Assembly: GCF_018131005.1 (NCBI RefSeq)
Contig: NZ_JAFCJK010000009.1
Span: 62,001 to 126,000, forward strand
DNA: 64,000 nucleotides
Reading direction: 5' to 3'
Source of the DNA: Bradyrhizobium lablabi
GTDB lineage: Bacteria > Pseudomonadota > Alphaproteobacteria > Rhizobiales > Xanthobacteraceae
Below the pieces are notes generated by a model that was given only the letters and a program-made list of their open reading frames with translations, had not been told where the DNA came from and made no database searches. The translations under genes were made by a program, and so were the position numbers. Numbering within the stretch: position 1 is the stretch's first letter; each line of letters opens with the position of its first letter. Shown one piece after another: positions 27,300 through 35,810 of the stretch.

Positions 27300-28256
27300 A
27301 TGGTGCCGCTTGATGAACGCGTAGGGGTAATCGGCGGCGGAAATCTGCACCGTCATCTCTCTGTCCCCGCAGCTGAGGAGGTGGTCGCAGCGCTCCTGAA
27401 CCTGGGATACCGCCGAGCTCGGTTCATTGACACGAAGGCGCCTGACTTTCTCGAATTGCTGTCGACGATAAGCGTTGCGCTGATCGCCCAATTCGGGATG
27501 TTTGGTGACGATGGATCGCTCCAAGGTACGCTGGCAACTCTGAACATTCCCTACTCCGGCGCCGGGATATTGGCGTCGGCGATAAGTACGGACAAGGTGA
27601 TCTCCAAGCGGCTTTTCCGCGAAGCGGGATTGAGCACGCCAGACTTTTGCGTGTTCGACCCGACGTTAGATTCTGTCGATGCGGCGCGACTAATCACGCG
27701 GGAGCTCGAGTTTCCGTTGGTCACCAAGCCCGTCCGGATGGGGGGCAGTTACGGAATAAGGTTAGCTGTAAACGGAGACGATCTTGTGAGAAATCTTGAG
27801 CAGAGCAGCGAGTTCAGGCCGCTGTTCGCCGAGACCTACGTACCGGGCCAGGATCTTACCGTAACCTTGCTGTCGAACTGCGAAGGACGTCTTGAGGTCC
27901 TTCCTGTTCTCGAATTGAGGTATGCGCCTGGGGTTTCGCTTCCAACGGCCGAGAACTTGCTCGGCCCGGAAGCCGTCCGGCGACAGATACCAGCGCAGAT
28001 AACCGCGGAGCTGGAACAAGACACTCAGAAAATGGCCCTGTCGGCATTCGAAATCATCGGCGCACACGGTTTTGGACGAATAGATTTTAAGTTGGACCGA
28101 GATAATCAACTTTGGGTCCTTGAAGCGAATCTCTTGCCTTTCTTTGGTCCGCGGAGTGATATGGCCTTCGCTGCTGCGGCCCACGGGATTGAATATGAGG
28201 ACTTGGTCGGGCGCATCTTGAACACCGCGCTCACCCGTCCGATCGGCAGGAACTGA
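27300..28256 (+). CDS. D-alanine--D-alanine ligase-like ATP-grasp enzyme
   Basis: 318 residues from ATG 27300 (a TTG at 27285 is possible). The N-terminal Rossmann-like part starts VGVIGGGNLHRHLS. The ATP-grasp fold shows PLVTKPVRMGGSYGIRLA, a metal region GFGRIDFKLDRDN and LEANLLPFFG. It forms an amide or peptide bond with ATP through an acyl phosphate. The nearby dioxygenases, aminomutase and glycosyltransferase suggest it joins an amino acid to a pathway intermediate rather than making cell-wall D-Ala-D-Ala. It is divergent from the KamA/arginase unit; about 160 bases hold both promoters. Confidence 0.8.
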   Translation: MVPLDERVGVIGGGNLHRHLSVPAAEEVVAALLNLGYRRARFIDTKAPDFLELLSTISVALIAQFGMFGDDGSLQGTLATLNIPYSGAGILASAISTDKVISKRLFREAGLSTPDFCVFDPTLDSVDAARLITRELEFPLVTKPVRMGGSYGIRLAVNGDDLVRNLEQSSEFRPLFAETYVPGQDLTVTLLSNCEGRLEVLPVLELRYAPGVSLPTAENLLGPEAVRRQIPAQITAELEQDTQKMALSAFEIIGAHGFGRIDFKLDRDNQLWVLEANLLPFFGPRSDMAFAAAAHGIEYEDLVGRILNTALTRPIGRN

Positions 28257-28259
28257 CCG

Positions 28260-29210
28260 ATGCGCGGATTTTCGCTCGAGTCCTTCCCCTACTCCAGCTT
28301 CGGTGCCTTGCTACGGGCGGACGCTCACAAGGTACCGACAGACATCGATCCGATTGAACTCGAGTCGCTGGTGTCGAATTATGGGGCGGTCCTTCTACGA
28401 GGAATCCCCGTTCATCTTGAAGGCTTCGAGACTCTAACACGCCTGTTTGGTACGCCGGTTCAGGCGCACATAAACCTGCATCTGGAACGGCAGCACCACA
28501 CCAGACAAGCTCTCTCTCGGGCCAGCGTCGGCCTTGATGGATTCACGCGAACTGTGAACGCCGGTAGCTCGGCGATCAACCCACACAGCGAATCGTACTA
28601 CAGTCCTTTCTGCCCGGACCTTGTTTGGTTCCTATGCAAGCAGCCGCCCAACAGTTTTGGGAGAACCGGGCTTTGCGACGGCGTGGAAGTCTTGGCTCAC
28701 CTGCCGCCTGCGATAAGGGGCCAGTATGAAAAACTCGAGATGGTGAACCATTCAATTTTTGATGCGGCCATCTTTTGCGCGCTATCCAATATCGACAGCA
28801 TCGAGACCAGCTTTGCGCGAATACGCGAGACCCGACGACTGGATCTCTCCTGGATGATGCATAGGGACGGGCGCTTTGAATTCACCTATCGCGCGCCGAT
28901 GATAAGAAAGACTCGTTTTGGAGGCGCCAGAGCCTTTGCGAACAATGCGCTGGGTGGCTCAGGCGCTTCCCTCGACGAGTTCAAAGCCGACGGCCGCCCT
29001 TTCCGCCGCTCGCACCTTGAAAAGTATGGTGTCACGCCTTCGATGGCGGATGCCGGCCTCGAGACAGCCGAAAGGCTGATGGCGTGGATATCCTGGGAGC
29101 GTGGTGATTTGCTGGTGCTCGATAACACTCGCATCATGCACGCACGCGAACCGTTTCTGGGCGGCCGGGAGATTTTGGTCCGCATGAGCGCGAGCAGAAC
29201 AGGAAATTAA
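28260..29210 (+). CDS. TauD/clavaminate-synthase-like Fe(II)/2-oxoglutarate oxygenase
   Basis: 316 residues, 3 bases behind the ligase. The iron site is H109-S-E111 in INPHSESYY (HxE rather than the commoner HxD), and the distal His is in DNTRIMHARE. The 2-oxoglutarate Arg is in GGREILVRM. This HxE pattern is known in clavaminate synthase. It probably hydroxylates or desaturates an amino acid-like intermediate. The stop overlaps the next start as TAATG. Confidence 0.85.
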   Translation: MRGFSLESFPYSSFGALLRADAHKVPTDIDPIELESLVSNYGAVLLRGIPVHLEGFETLTRLFGTPVQAHINLHLERQHHTRQALSRASVGLDGFTRTVNAGSSAINPHSESYYSPFCPDLVWFLCKQPPNSFGRTGLCDGVEVLAHLPPAIRGQYEKLEMVNHSIFDAAIFCALSNIDSIETSFARIRETRRLDLSWMMHRDGRFEFTYRAPMIRKTRFGGARAFANNALGGSGASLDEFKADGRPFRRSHLEKYGVTPSMADAGLETAERLMAWISWERGDLLVLDNTRIMHAREPFLGGREILVRMSASRTGN

Positions 29211-29968
29211 TGCAGAAGATCAACGAACGTATCCCTTCCGATAAGATCATAGCGGACATTCACACCAACGGGTTTGCAATCGTTGAGAATGTCATCGAAG
29301 AACAGGCGTTGCGCCGGATTAAGACTGAAATGTCCAGCCTATTCGAACTGGCCAGTTTCGGTGAAAACGAGTTCCACGGCTATCGAACACGCCGGATACA
29401 TGGTTTGCTGGCCAAAACGCGCGCCCTCGATGTCCTGGTAATGCATCCCGTGGCTTTAGTTGTCGCTGAGGCAATTCTGGGCGCGGAGTTCCAATTGTCC
29501 ATCGGAGTTGGCATAGAGATTTTGCCAGGGGAGAGCGCGCAACCACTGCATCGGGAAGGCGATCTATATCCCTCCGTTCGCGCCGATGTAACAACCGTTC
29601 TTAGCAGCATGTGGACTCTTACAGAGTTCACCGAACGCAACGGCGCAACGCGCATGGTGCGCGAAAGCCATTTGGGTCGAGAGGGGGCAACCGTGGTTGC
29701 TACGGCCGGGCCGGGATCGCTGATCTTATGGCAAGGCAAAACTCTTCACGCAGCTGGCGCAAATTTAGACTCCACGTCCCGTATCGGAATAAACTTCGAC
29801 TACAATTTGGGATGGCTGAGACAGCAGGAAAACCAATATCTTTCAATCCCGCCGCCTATCGCAGCGAGACTGCCTGAGCGTCTGCAGAGGCTAATCGGTT
29901 ATCAGATGTCGTCGCGCGGACGCTTGGGCCAAGTTAATTTTGAAGATCCGATCAGATTGCTGCAATAG
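29210..29968 (+). CDS. PhyH-family Fe(II)/2-oxoglutarate oxygenase
   Basis: 252 residues. It has the PhyH shape, with the iron site in QPLHREGDLYP (H114, E116; family norm HxD) and a distal His in TLHAAGAN, followed by the 2-oxoglutarate Arg in SRIGINFDY. It starts inside the stop of the TauD-like gene, so the two oxygenases are made together and may act in sequence. The target is unknown. It converges on the SDR. Confidence 0.83.
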   Translation: MQKINERIPSDKIIADIHTNGFAIVENVIEEQALRRIKTEMSSLFELASFGENEFHGYRTRRIHGLLAKTRALDVLVMHPVALVVAEAILGAEFQLSIGVGIEILPGESAQPLHREGDLYPSVRADVTTVLSSMWTLTEFTERNGATRMVRESHLGREGATVVATAGPGSLILWQGKTLHAAGANLDSTSRIGINFDYNLGWLRQQENQYLSIPPPIAARLPERLQRLIGYQMSSRGRLGQVNFEDPIRLLQ

Positions 29969-30049
29969 CACAAAGCGCCGCCCGCCGAAGGCTTGTCGCC
30001 AGCACATGGCACCGCCGACCGGCTCAAGCCTGAAACTCTGTGCTTATGA

Positions 30050-30814
30050 TCAAACGTAACCGAATGAGAGCCAGCCACCATCCACCACTAAGGCCTGTCC
30101 GGCGATGTAGTCCGCATGTTCCGAAGCGAGAAAAAGTACAGCGTGAACGACGTCCGCCGGTGCCCCGAGTCGCCCCACAGGAATCCGTGCCTCAACCCGT
30201 CTCAAGAACTCACTAGGGCCAGATTGCTCAAGGGGGTGCTTTGTCTCCACGCGAACCATTCCCGGTGCTATCGCGTTGACTGTGATTCCATGTTGCGCCC
30301 ACTCGACGGCCAGCGAGCGGGTAAGCTGCAGAACACCTCCTTTGGCTGACGCGTACGCCGCGCGTTCGGGAAAGGCCGTAAATGACAGTAGGGAAGCGAA
30401 ATTCACGATCCGGCCCCACCTTCGGGGTATCATGTGGCGAGCCGCCGCGCGACACGCGAAAAAAGTTCCAACCAGATTGGTTTCTATAGTTCCGCGAAAT
30501 TGCTCGTCAGTCACGTCGACCGAGGGGCCCAGATCGAAGCCACCTGCGGCATTGACGAGGATATCCAGCCGGCCAAACGTGTCCACCGTCTTTGAGATGG
30601 CCCGGTCGACTTGATCCGAGTGCCTGATATCGCCAACGAGCGGTATGGCGGTTTTTCCCTTTGCAATCGCTAGGGAAGCTGTTGCTTCGATCTCCCTTCG
30701 CGTACGTGCGAAAACCGCAACGCTCGCTCCTCTCTCGGCAAATGCGAGCGCAACCGCTCTGCCAATGCCCCGACCGCCACCCGTAACAAGCACGACACGT
30801 TCGTCAAAACGCAT
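30050..30814 (-). CDS. SDR-family oxidoreductase
   Basis: 254 residues from MRFDERVVLV; an upstream ATG at 30859 has no better support. Motifs: GGGRGIG, NAAGG, catalytic Ser in NFASLLS, YASAKGG with the Tyr/Lys pair, and VDGGWLSFG at the end. It is the only gene on the minus strand within the rightward part of the cluster, with its own divergent promoter shared with the methyltransferase. It probably reduces or oxidises a sugar-like carbonyl in the pathway. Confidence 0.87.
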   Translation of the reverse strand: MRFDERVVLVTGGGRGIGRAVALAFAERGASVAVFARTRREIEATASLAIAKGKTAIPLVGDIRHSDQVDRAISKTVDTFGRLDILVNAAGGFDLGPSVDVTDEQFRGTIETNLVGTFFACRAAARHMIPRRWGRIVNFASLLSFTAFPERAAYASAKGGVLQLTRSLAVEWAQHGITVNAIAPGMVRVETKHPLEQSGPSEFLRRVEARIPVGRLGAPADVVHAVLFLASEHADYIAGQALVVDGGWLSFGYV

Positions 30815-31084
30815 GTGGGCCTCAATGGGCGAACATGGACATTGCGCGACATGGGACAATACGATCTCGCACGCCTGTTTTCATCGCAACCCCTATCGCA
30901 AAGAGCAAATTTGATCCCACGGGTGGAAGTTGGACATCTGGCGCAAAGCGACACACAAGGAGTTCTACTCCGCTCGTTACGTTGAAGCGAGCGATCGGCC
31001 CAAGTGGGACGATCAACATCATATTAAAGTTGTAGAACGAGGCAAATTATACTGTTATGATTGCACTGGCGCGAGGGCTTGGCA

Positions 31085-31825
31085 ATGTCGGGAAGCGGGG
31101 TAAGCTCCGATTTTGAGCGTGAACGCGAACTTGAACGCGGTTGCCCGGTCGAAATACGCAAGCAGGCCTTCACGTCCCGCACGCTAAGATTCCTGAACAG
31201 CTACGAACAACATCCGTTGAGTGAACTCACCTGGTACAATGCTTCGGCCGGGGCCAAACTTATTGATCTAGTTGTTGAAGGCGTTATCGACTGCAACGGA
31301 GTGGCACTTGATGTAGGTTGCGGTGCCGGCGCGGAAGCCATGTTCCTGTCGCGTCAAGGCATGTATGTCGTCGGGCTCGACATGTCGTTTGCGGCCTTGT
31401 CAAAGGCCGTCGCAATGCAGAGCATCATAGGTACAAGGGCGAACTGGGTCAGGGCAGATGCGTTGCAGCTTCCCGTCCGAGATTCGTGCGCGGATGTAGT
31501 CAACGATTCCTTCTTCTTTCACAACGTCAGGGACAGTGTCAGGGCGGAATATGCCTGTGAAATATTCCGGGTCCTCAAGCCCGGCGGAATATTGATCATC
31601 CGCGGCTATTCTGATCGCATGAGCTCCGGATCGGGTCCTAGACGGCTCACATCTGACGACCTCACGACCACGTTTTCTCCTGGCTTTATTCTCGAGCGCC
31701 TTGATCGCTTTCGAAACGTGCCGTCCGAGAAACGCCAACATCAGTGGCACTGGTTATCCATCTGGAAGCGCCGTAGCACATTTGGCACGACTCATTTGTC
31801 TGCAGAAACGGATTCCATGGGCTAA
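31085..31825 (+). CDS. Class I SAM-dependent methyltransferase
   Basis: 246 residues from MSGSGVSSDF. The SAM motif VALDVGCGAGAEAMF is at about residues 72-86, followed by VVGLDMS, RADALQLPV and VLKPGGILIIRGY. The family transfers a methyl group to C, N or O of small molecules; the acceptor is unknown. It opens the long operon, and its stop overlaps the transketolase start as TAATG. A TATACT-like -10 lies at 31048-31053. Confidence 0.85.
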   Translation: MSGSGVSSDFERERELERGCPVEIRKQAFTSRTLRFLNSYEQHPLSELTWYNASAGAKLIDLVVEGVIDCNGVALDVGCGAGAEAMFLSRQGMYVVGLDMSFAALSKAVAMQSIIGTRANWVRADALQLPVRDSCADVVNDSFFFHNVRDSVRAEYACEIFRVLKPGGILIIRGYSDRMSSGSGPRRLTSDDLTTTFSPGFILERLDRFRNVPSEKRQHQWHWLSIWKRRSTFGTTHLSAETDSMG

Positions 31826-32676
31826 TGGTGAGCAACGACAAGCAAGCCATCGAGAGACCTCTTTCGAGCGCCGAGGTAGCGGAACTTGAATTGCACGCTC
31901 GGTCTATTCGTCGATACATTTTGGAAGCCGCGGCGCGAGGACGGCAACATATCGGATCTGCACTCTCGATCGTCGACATATTGACGATTCTTTATTTCCG
32001 ACATTTACGGCTTGATCCGTCCAATCTCGAAAGCGGTGCCGGCGATCGCTTTCTTCTAAGCAAAGGACACGGAGCGTCGGCGCTGTATGCCACGCTTCTC
32101 GAGCGCGGCATCCTAGCTAAGGAGATCTTCTCGACATTCGGTTTGCCCGACAGCCGTTTGTGCGGGCATCCAACTGCAGGTACGCCTGGCGTGGAAATCT
32201 CCACCGGTTCGCTGGGACACGGTCTTGCAATTGCCGCAGGCATGGCCCTTGGAGCAAGGCTCGATCGTTCTCCCATGCGGGTGGTCGTTTGTTTGGGTGA
32301 TGGAGAGCTCAACGAGGGGTCGAATTGGGAGGCTGCCCTTTTTTCTGCCCACCAGAAACTTGCACCTCTGGTCGCTATTGTGGATCGAAACGGGCTCCAA
32401 CAAGAGGGACCAACGGAAGAAGTTGCGTCGCTGGAACCGCTCGCTCACAAGTGGGAATCGTTCGGCTGGAGCGTTTGCTGCGTTTGCGGGCACGATTTTC
32501 CGGCGCTCCATGCAGCTCTATCGGCGAGCTTTTCGTCCAAACGTCCAGCAGCAGTCATCGCCAAGACTACCAAGGGCCGGGGCGTCTCTTTCATGGAGAA
32601 CCGAATGGAGTGGCACATGGCCCAGCTGAGCGGTAGTGAACTCGATCGGGCGCTTCTGGAGCTGAATCAAAATTGA
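31825..32676 (+). CDS. Transketolase, N-terminal (ThDP-binding) subunit
   Basis: 283 residues. It has the HIGSALSIVDIL opening, SKGHGASALY, and the ThDP/Mg motif GDGELNEGSNWEA ending in DRNGLQ. It lacks the pyrimidine and C-terminal domains, which are in the next gene. Split transketolases of this type transfer a two-carbon ketol unit and often occur in sugar or natural-product clusters. A 1-base overlap joins it to the methyltransferase gene. Confidence 0.88.
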   Translation: MVSNDKQAIERPLSSAEVAELELHARSIRRYILEAAARGRQHIGSALSIVDILTILYFRHLRLDPSNLESGAGDRFLLSKGHGASALYATLLERGILAKEIFSTFGLPDSRLCGHPTAGTPGVEISTGSLGHGLAIAAGMALGARLDRSPMRVVVCLGDGELNEGSNWEAALFSAHQKLAPLVAIVDRNGLQQEGPTEEVASLEPLAHKWESFGWSVCCVCGHDFPALHAALSASFSSKRPAAVIAKTTKGRGVSFMENRMEWHMAQLSGSELDRALLELNQN

Positions 32677-32692
32677 TGCTGAGGCGCCCACG

Positions 32693-33640
32693 ATGGACAT
32701 GCGAAATGCGGTCGCCGACGAAATCGCGGAGGCTGGTCGACGCGACGCCAGGCTGGTCTCCATCGGGGCAGACACACGTCTGATTTTTAAGCACTTCATC
32801 GAGCTTTTCCCCGAACGCTTTGTCGACGTGGGGATTGCCGAGGCGACCGCTTTTGGAGTTGCGGCCGGGCTCGCGCGCTCCGGCCGCTGCGTGATCGTGT
32901 CTGCGATCGCCGCCTTCTTGCTGCGTCGAGGCCTGGAGCAACTCCGCATCGATATAGCCGAGCCGATGCTCCGAGTGGTCATACTTGGTGTTGGCGGAGG
33001 CATTTCTTATGGTCCGCTCGGAACGACTCATCTTTTTTGCGAAGATCTGGCGCTCGCCCGTCTCGTGCCCAATCTAAGCGTTCTGGCGCCCTTCGATGCG
33101 ATTGACGCAAAACGTGCCTTTCAATGGGCCATAAAGACGCCCGGCCCAACATACATACGCTTGATTTCCAGCGAGCGGCTTGTACCCCGTTTGCCGTCTT
33201 CGTCATCGGACCCCAATCCATTGGTTGCCGAAAAATTGCACGAAGGTGCCGATGCGCTGGTTCTCGTTGCCGGGCGCTGCGTGCTTGAGGCGGTCACCGC
33301 CGCCGGAGAGTTGGCGGAGACCGGAGTGATGATAGGCGTTCGACCGGTTACCTCGCTTCGACCGTTCCCCACGGAAACCATTGTAGACGACATTCGCCGC
33401 TCGAAGTGCGTCTTGACAGTCGAAGAGCACGTGCATCTTGGCGGGCTAGGTGCAACAGTTGCCGAGCTGATGATCCAGTTTAGCATTGTTCGACCGCTTG
33501 TCCGGCTCGATCTGGGCGAGGCGGTGACACGCCATGGCTCGCCGGAAGCTCTAATGAGATCCTGCGGCGTTGATGCGGGGGCAATCGTGTCCGCAGTCCG
33601 AGGGCTCGTGGCCTCAAGCCGCGCGAGATCGACGCCATGA
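32693..33640 (+). CDS. Transketolase, C-terminal subunit
   Basis: 315 residues. The pyrimidine domain has VDVGIAEATAFGVAAGLA with the catalytic Glu (IAE), followed by the small C-terminal domain (SLRPFPTETI, VEEHVHLGGLG). It pairs with the preceding N-terminal subunit to make one active site. Some normally conserved residues between the motifs differ, so a non-standard donor or acceptor is possible. Its stop overlaps the next start as ATGA. Confidence 0.87.
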   Translation: MDMRNAVADEIAEAGRRDARLVSIGADTRLIFKHFIELFPERFVDVGIAEATAFGVAAGLARSGRCVIVSAIAAFLLRRGLEQLRIDIAEPMLRVVILGVGGGISYGPLGTTHLFCEDLALARLVPNLSVLAPFDAIDAKRAFQWAIKTPGPTYIRLISSERLVPRLPSSSSDPNPLVAEKLHEGADALVLVAGRCVLEAVTAAGELAETGVMIGVRPVTSLRPFPTETIVDDIRRSKCVLTVEEHVHLGGLGATVAELMIQFSIVRPLVRLDLGEAVTRHGSPEALMRSCGVDAGAIVSAVRGLVASSRARSTP

Positions 33641-34869
33641 CATCCATTCTTCTAAGTGGCGCAGCTAACGGGTTTGGCCCGGCCTCGAAAGCGGTTGCAA
33701 TCGCCCGACACGTGCATGGATACGAGCGGATCTTCGTCGGCAGCGGAATTGCTCGTGAATTCTGTGAACGAAATTCGGAGTTCTTTGAAAAGATTGTCGG
33801 GCCGGAGGAGCTGAGTGAAGACTTTTTGCGCCATTGTAAATTTGGTCTGATCGTCATGGAACACGATATCGCGTTCCAACTTTTCAAAGCGCGCGTTCCC
33901 TTCTTCTTCTTCGACAGCTTGCTCGATTTCTGGGAGCTACCCGCCGGAATGGAGCGCGTCGCCAATGTTGCCGGCGCCATTCTCTCAGAACAGCGGGACC
34001 GGATCAAAGACGCCCTATACTCAGGTCTGTCCGTCCACGAACGCAAAGTTCTCTGTCACTTTATTGCCCGACGGTCATTTGCGCAAAATTATCCAGGAGT
34101 GCATCAAAGGCTCGAAGCGATGCAGGAAGCGGGTCTCAGGCATACGGAGATCGTTGGCCCGATTGTTAGAGCGTCGCGTGCGCCAGATGAGGCCGAACGG
34201 AATCAGGACGGCTGTTCGCATACCGGGCGGTTCTCACTACTAATCAATCTAGGTGGCGTCCGAAACTTCGTGATCGAATTCAACAAGAACGACCACTACA
34301 TCGCTCTTCTTGAACAATGGGCTCGACGCTATCTTACGGAGACCCCGACGGGCTCGCAAATAACTATCTGTTGCGGGCGGTACACCGTTTCCAGTGAGAA
34401 CTCTGTCGGTTACCGCACGATCACGACAACATGCCTTGCTCACGACGTCTTTATGTCCGCTATTCAAACAGCTGACATCGTACTGAGCGCGCCCGGCCGG
34501 ACCTTTATTCAAGAGGCGGTGCTAATGGGTGTTGTTCCCATATTGCTGCCGGAGCAACACAGAAGCCAGGCAGTCAATTTAGCCGGTCTTGCGAGAACGC
34601 CTTTCGCGGAGTTCTGTCTGCCGCTATCTGAAATACTAGACGGCAAGTCAATTCCGCAGGATGACAAGTCCGGGTCCCAGGCCATCATCGAATGCAGCCT
34701 GAAAATTCTCAACACGGGAGATCTTTTTGAACGGTTCGACCGCCTGCTCCGTTCCCGGATCGATTATCTCCGCAGTCTCAACTCAAGCGAGCGTCTGCGC
34801 ATCATCATCGAAATGCGGAAATTGATCGGGGGTCAGTCGTTGAAGGAGGTCATGCGAGGCATTCTTTGA
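33637..34869 (+). CDS. GT-B glycosyltransferase resembling cytosylglucuronate-synthase-type enzymes
   Basis: 410 residues. The N-terminus reads ILLSGAANGFGPASKAVAIA, a Gly-rich nucleotide-sugar GT-B start that resembles enzymes joining a sugar to a nucleobase in blasticidin/mildiomycin pathways. The C-terminal half has a donor-binding pattern: SAPGRTFIQEAVLMGVVPILLPEQ. The similarity is by pattern only, so the acceptor is open. A kinase gene follows after 21 bases. Confidence 0.6.
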   Translation: MTSILLSGAANGFGPASKAVAIARHVHGYERIFVGSGIAREFCERNSEFFEKIVGPEELSEDFLRHCKFGLIVMEHDIAFQLFKARVPFFFFDSLLDFWELPAGMERVANVAGAILSEQRDRIKDALYSGLSVHERKVLCHFIARRSFAQNYPGVHQRLEAMQEAGLRHTEIVGPIVRASRAPDEAERNQDGCSHTGRFSLLINLGGVRNFVIEFNKNDHYIALLEQWARRYLTETPTGSQITICCGRYTVSSENSVGYRTITTTCLAHDVFMSAIQTADIVLSAPGRTFIQEAVLMGVVPILLPEQHRSQAVNLAGLARTPFAEFCLPLSEILDGKSIPQDDKSGSQAIIECSLKILNTGDLFERFDRLLRSRIDYLRSLNSSERLRIIIEMRKLIGGQSLKEVMRGIL

Positions 34870-34890
34870 CCAGTCGGCGAGATTGTCCGA

Positions 34891-35808
34891 ATGAGCGAGC
34901 ACCTGGCCGTTTCAGTGCGCAGTGAGATTGAGTATCTATTGGTATCACAGGCGCATGAGCTCTTGGGACTTCCGGCTGACGCCGAAGTGCAGTTCAGTCG
35001 ACTTCATCCTGCGCGGAACCGACAACACCGGGTGCGAGAATTTCTCATTGCCTCGGTGCAGGGCGCTCCTCGTCTAATTAGCAAGCGAGGTACGGATCCG
35101 CACGATACCAAGGTACGTCGGGAGACCTCCGTCCTGGCCGGATTGATGCAGTCCCGGTCCGAGCCAGGGGCGCGGTTGATAGCCGCTGGTCGCGATGGAT
35201 TTGTCGCACCATATCTGTGCGACATAGATCTGCCGGAGCTCTGGCCCCTACTCTCTGAAGCTCGCAAGGATCAATTGCTCGATACGGTCGTAGACTGTAT
35301 GGCCGACTTTCATGCGCAGGTCCTGACAACGACGCTAATCGAACCGTCGCGAAGTTTCGCTTCCGCGGCAGTCGCCGGCGCGCCGCTTGGACCAATTCAC
35401 GGCGATCTTGGCCCTTGGAACGTACGCTGCTCAAATAGTGCAGATCGAGTTGCATTTGTCGACTGGGAGGACTTCCACTTCGACGGTCCTCAGGCCTTCG
35501 ACGTATTGAATCTGCTGCTCACGATGTCCATCGTCGAATTCCCCGACTTCCGACAACGCGGTTTCGAGTGGTTGTACAGCACAGTGTTTATTGAGCCGAC
35601 GGCGGCGTCGCGGATCCTTAGACGCGGTCTGCTACGATACGCAGAAGCGAGGAGCACTGATCCAGAACTGATACTCGCGCATGTTCCGCTGTTCTGCCGG
35701 TATATGATCGATCGCATTGAAGAGGAGCAGCGTTCGACCGGAAACTTCTACTATCGGTACTTCGAGCAAACGTTTAAGCTGAGCGACGTTGGATCCCTTT
35801 TTCGCTGA
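34891..35808 (+). CDS. Aminoglycoside phosphotransferase/HSK-family small-molecule kinase
   Basis: 305 residues. The catalytic loop is GPIHGDLGPWNVRC (Brenner motif) and the metal-binding DWED follows about 15 residues later. The N-terminal lobe has ISKRGTDP with the probable ATP Lys. It phosphorylates a hydroxyl of a small molecule. In a biosynthetic cluster it could activate an intermediate or protect the producer by modifying the product. It is followed at 2 bases by the FAD gene. Confidence 0.8.
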   Translation: MSEHLAVSVRSEIEYLLVSQAHELLGLPADAEVQFSRLHPARNRQHRVREFLIASVQGAPRLISKRGTDPHDTKVRRETSVLAGLMQSRSEPGARLIAAGRDGFVAPYLCDIDLPELWPLLSEARKDQLLDTVVDCMADFHAQVLTTTLIEPSRSFASAAVAGAPLGPIHGDLGPWNVRCSNSADRVAFVDWEDFHFDGPQAFDVLNLLLTMSIVEFPDFRQRGFEWLYSTVFIEPTAASRILRRGLLRYAEARSTDPELILAHVPLFCRYMIDRIEEEQRSTGNFYYRYFEQTFKLSDVGSLFR

Positions 35809-35810
35809 GT

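Noticed and set aside
31048..31053. TATACT as a promoter for the methyltransferase operon
   Set aside because: No -35 element at suitable spacing (TTGTAG is only 12 bases away), so it is mentioned but not called as a promoter.
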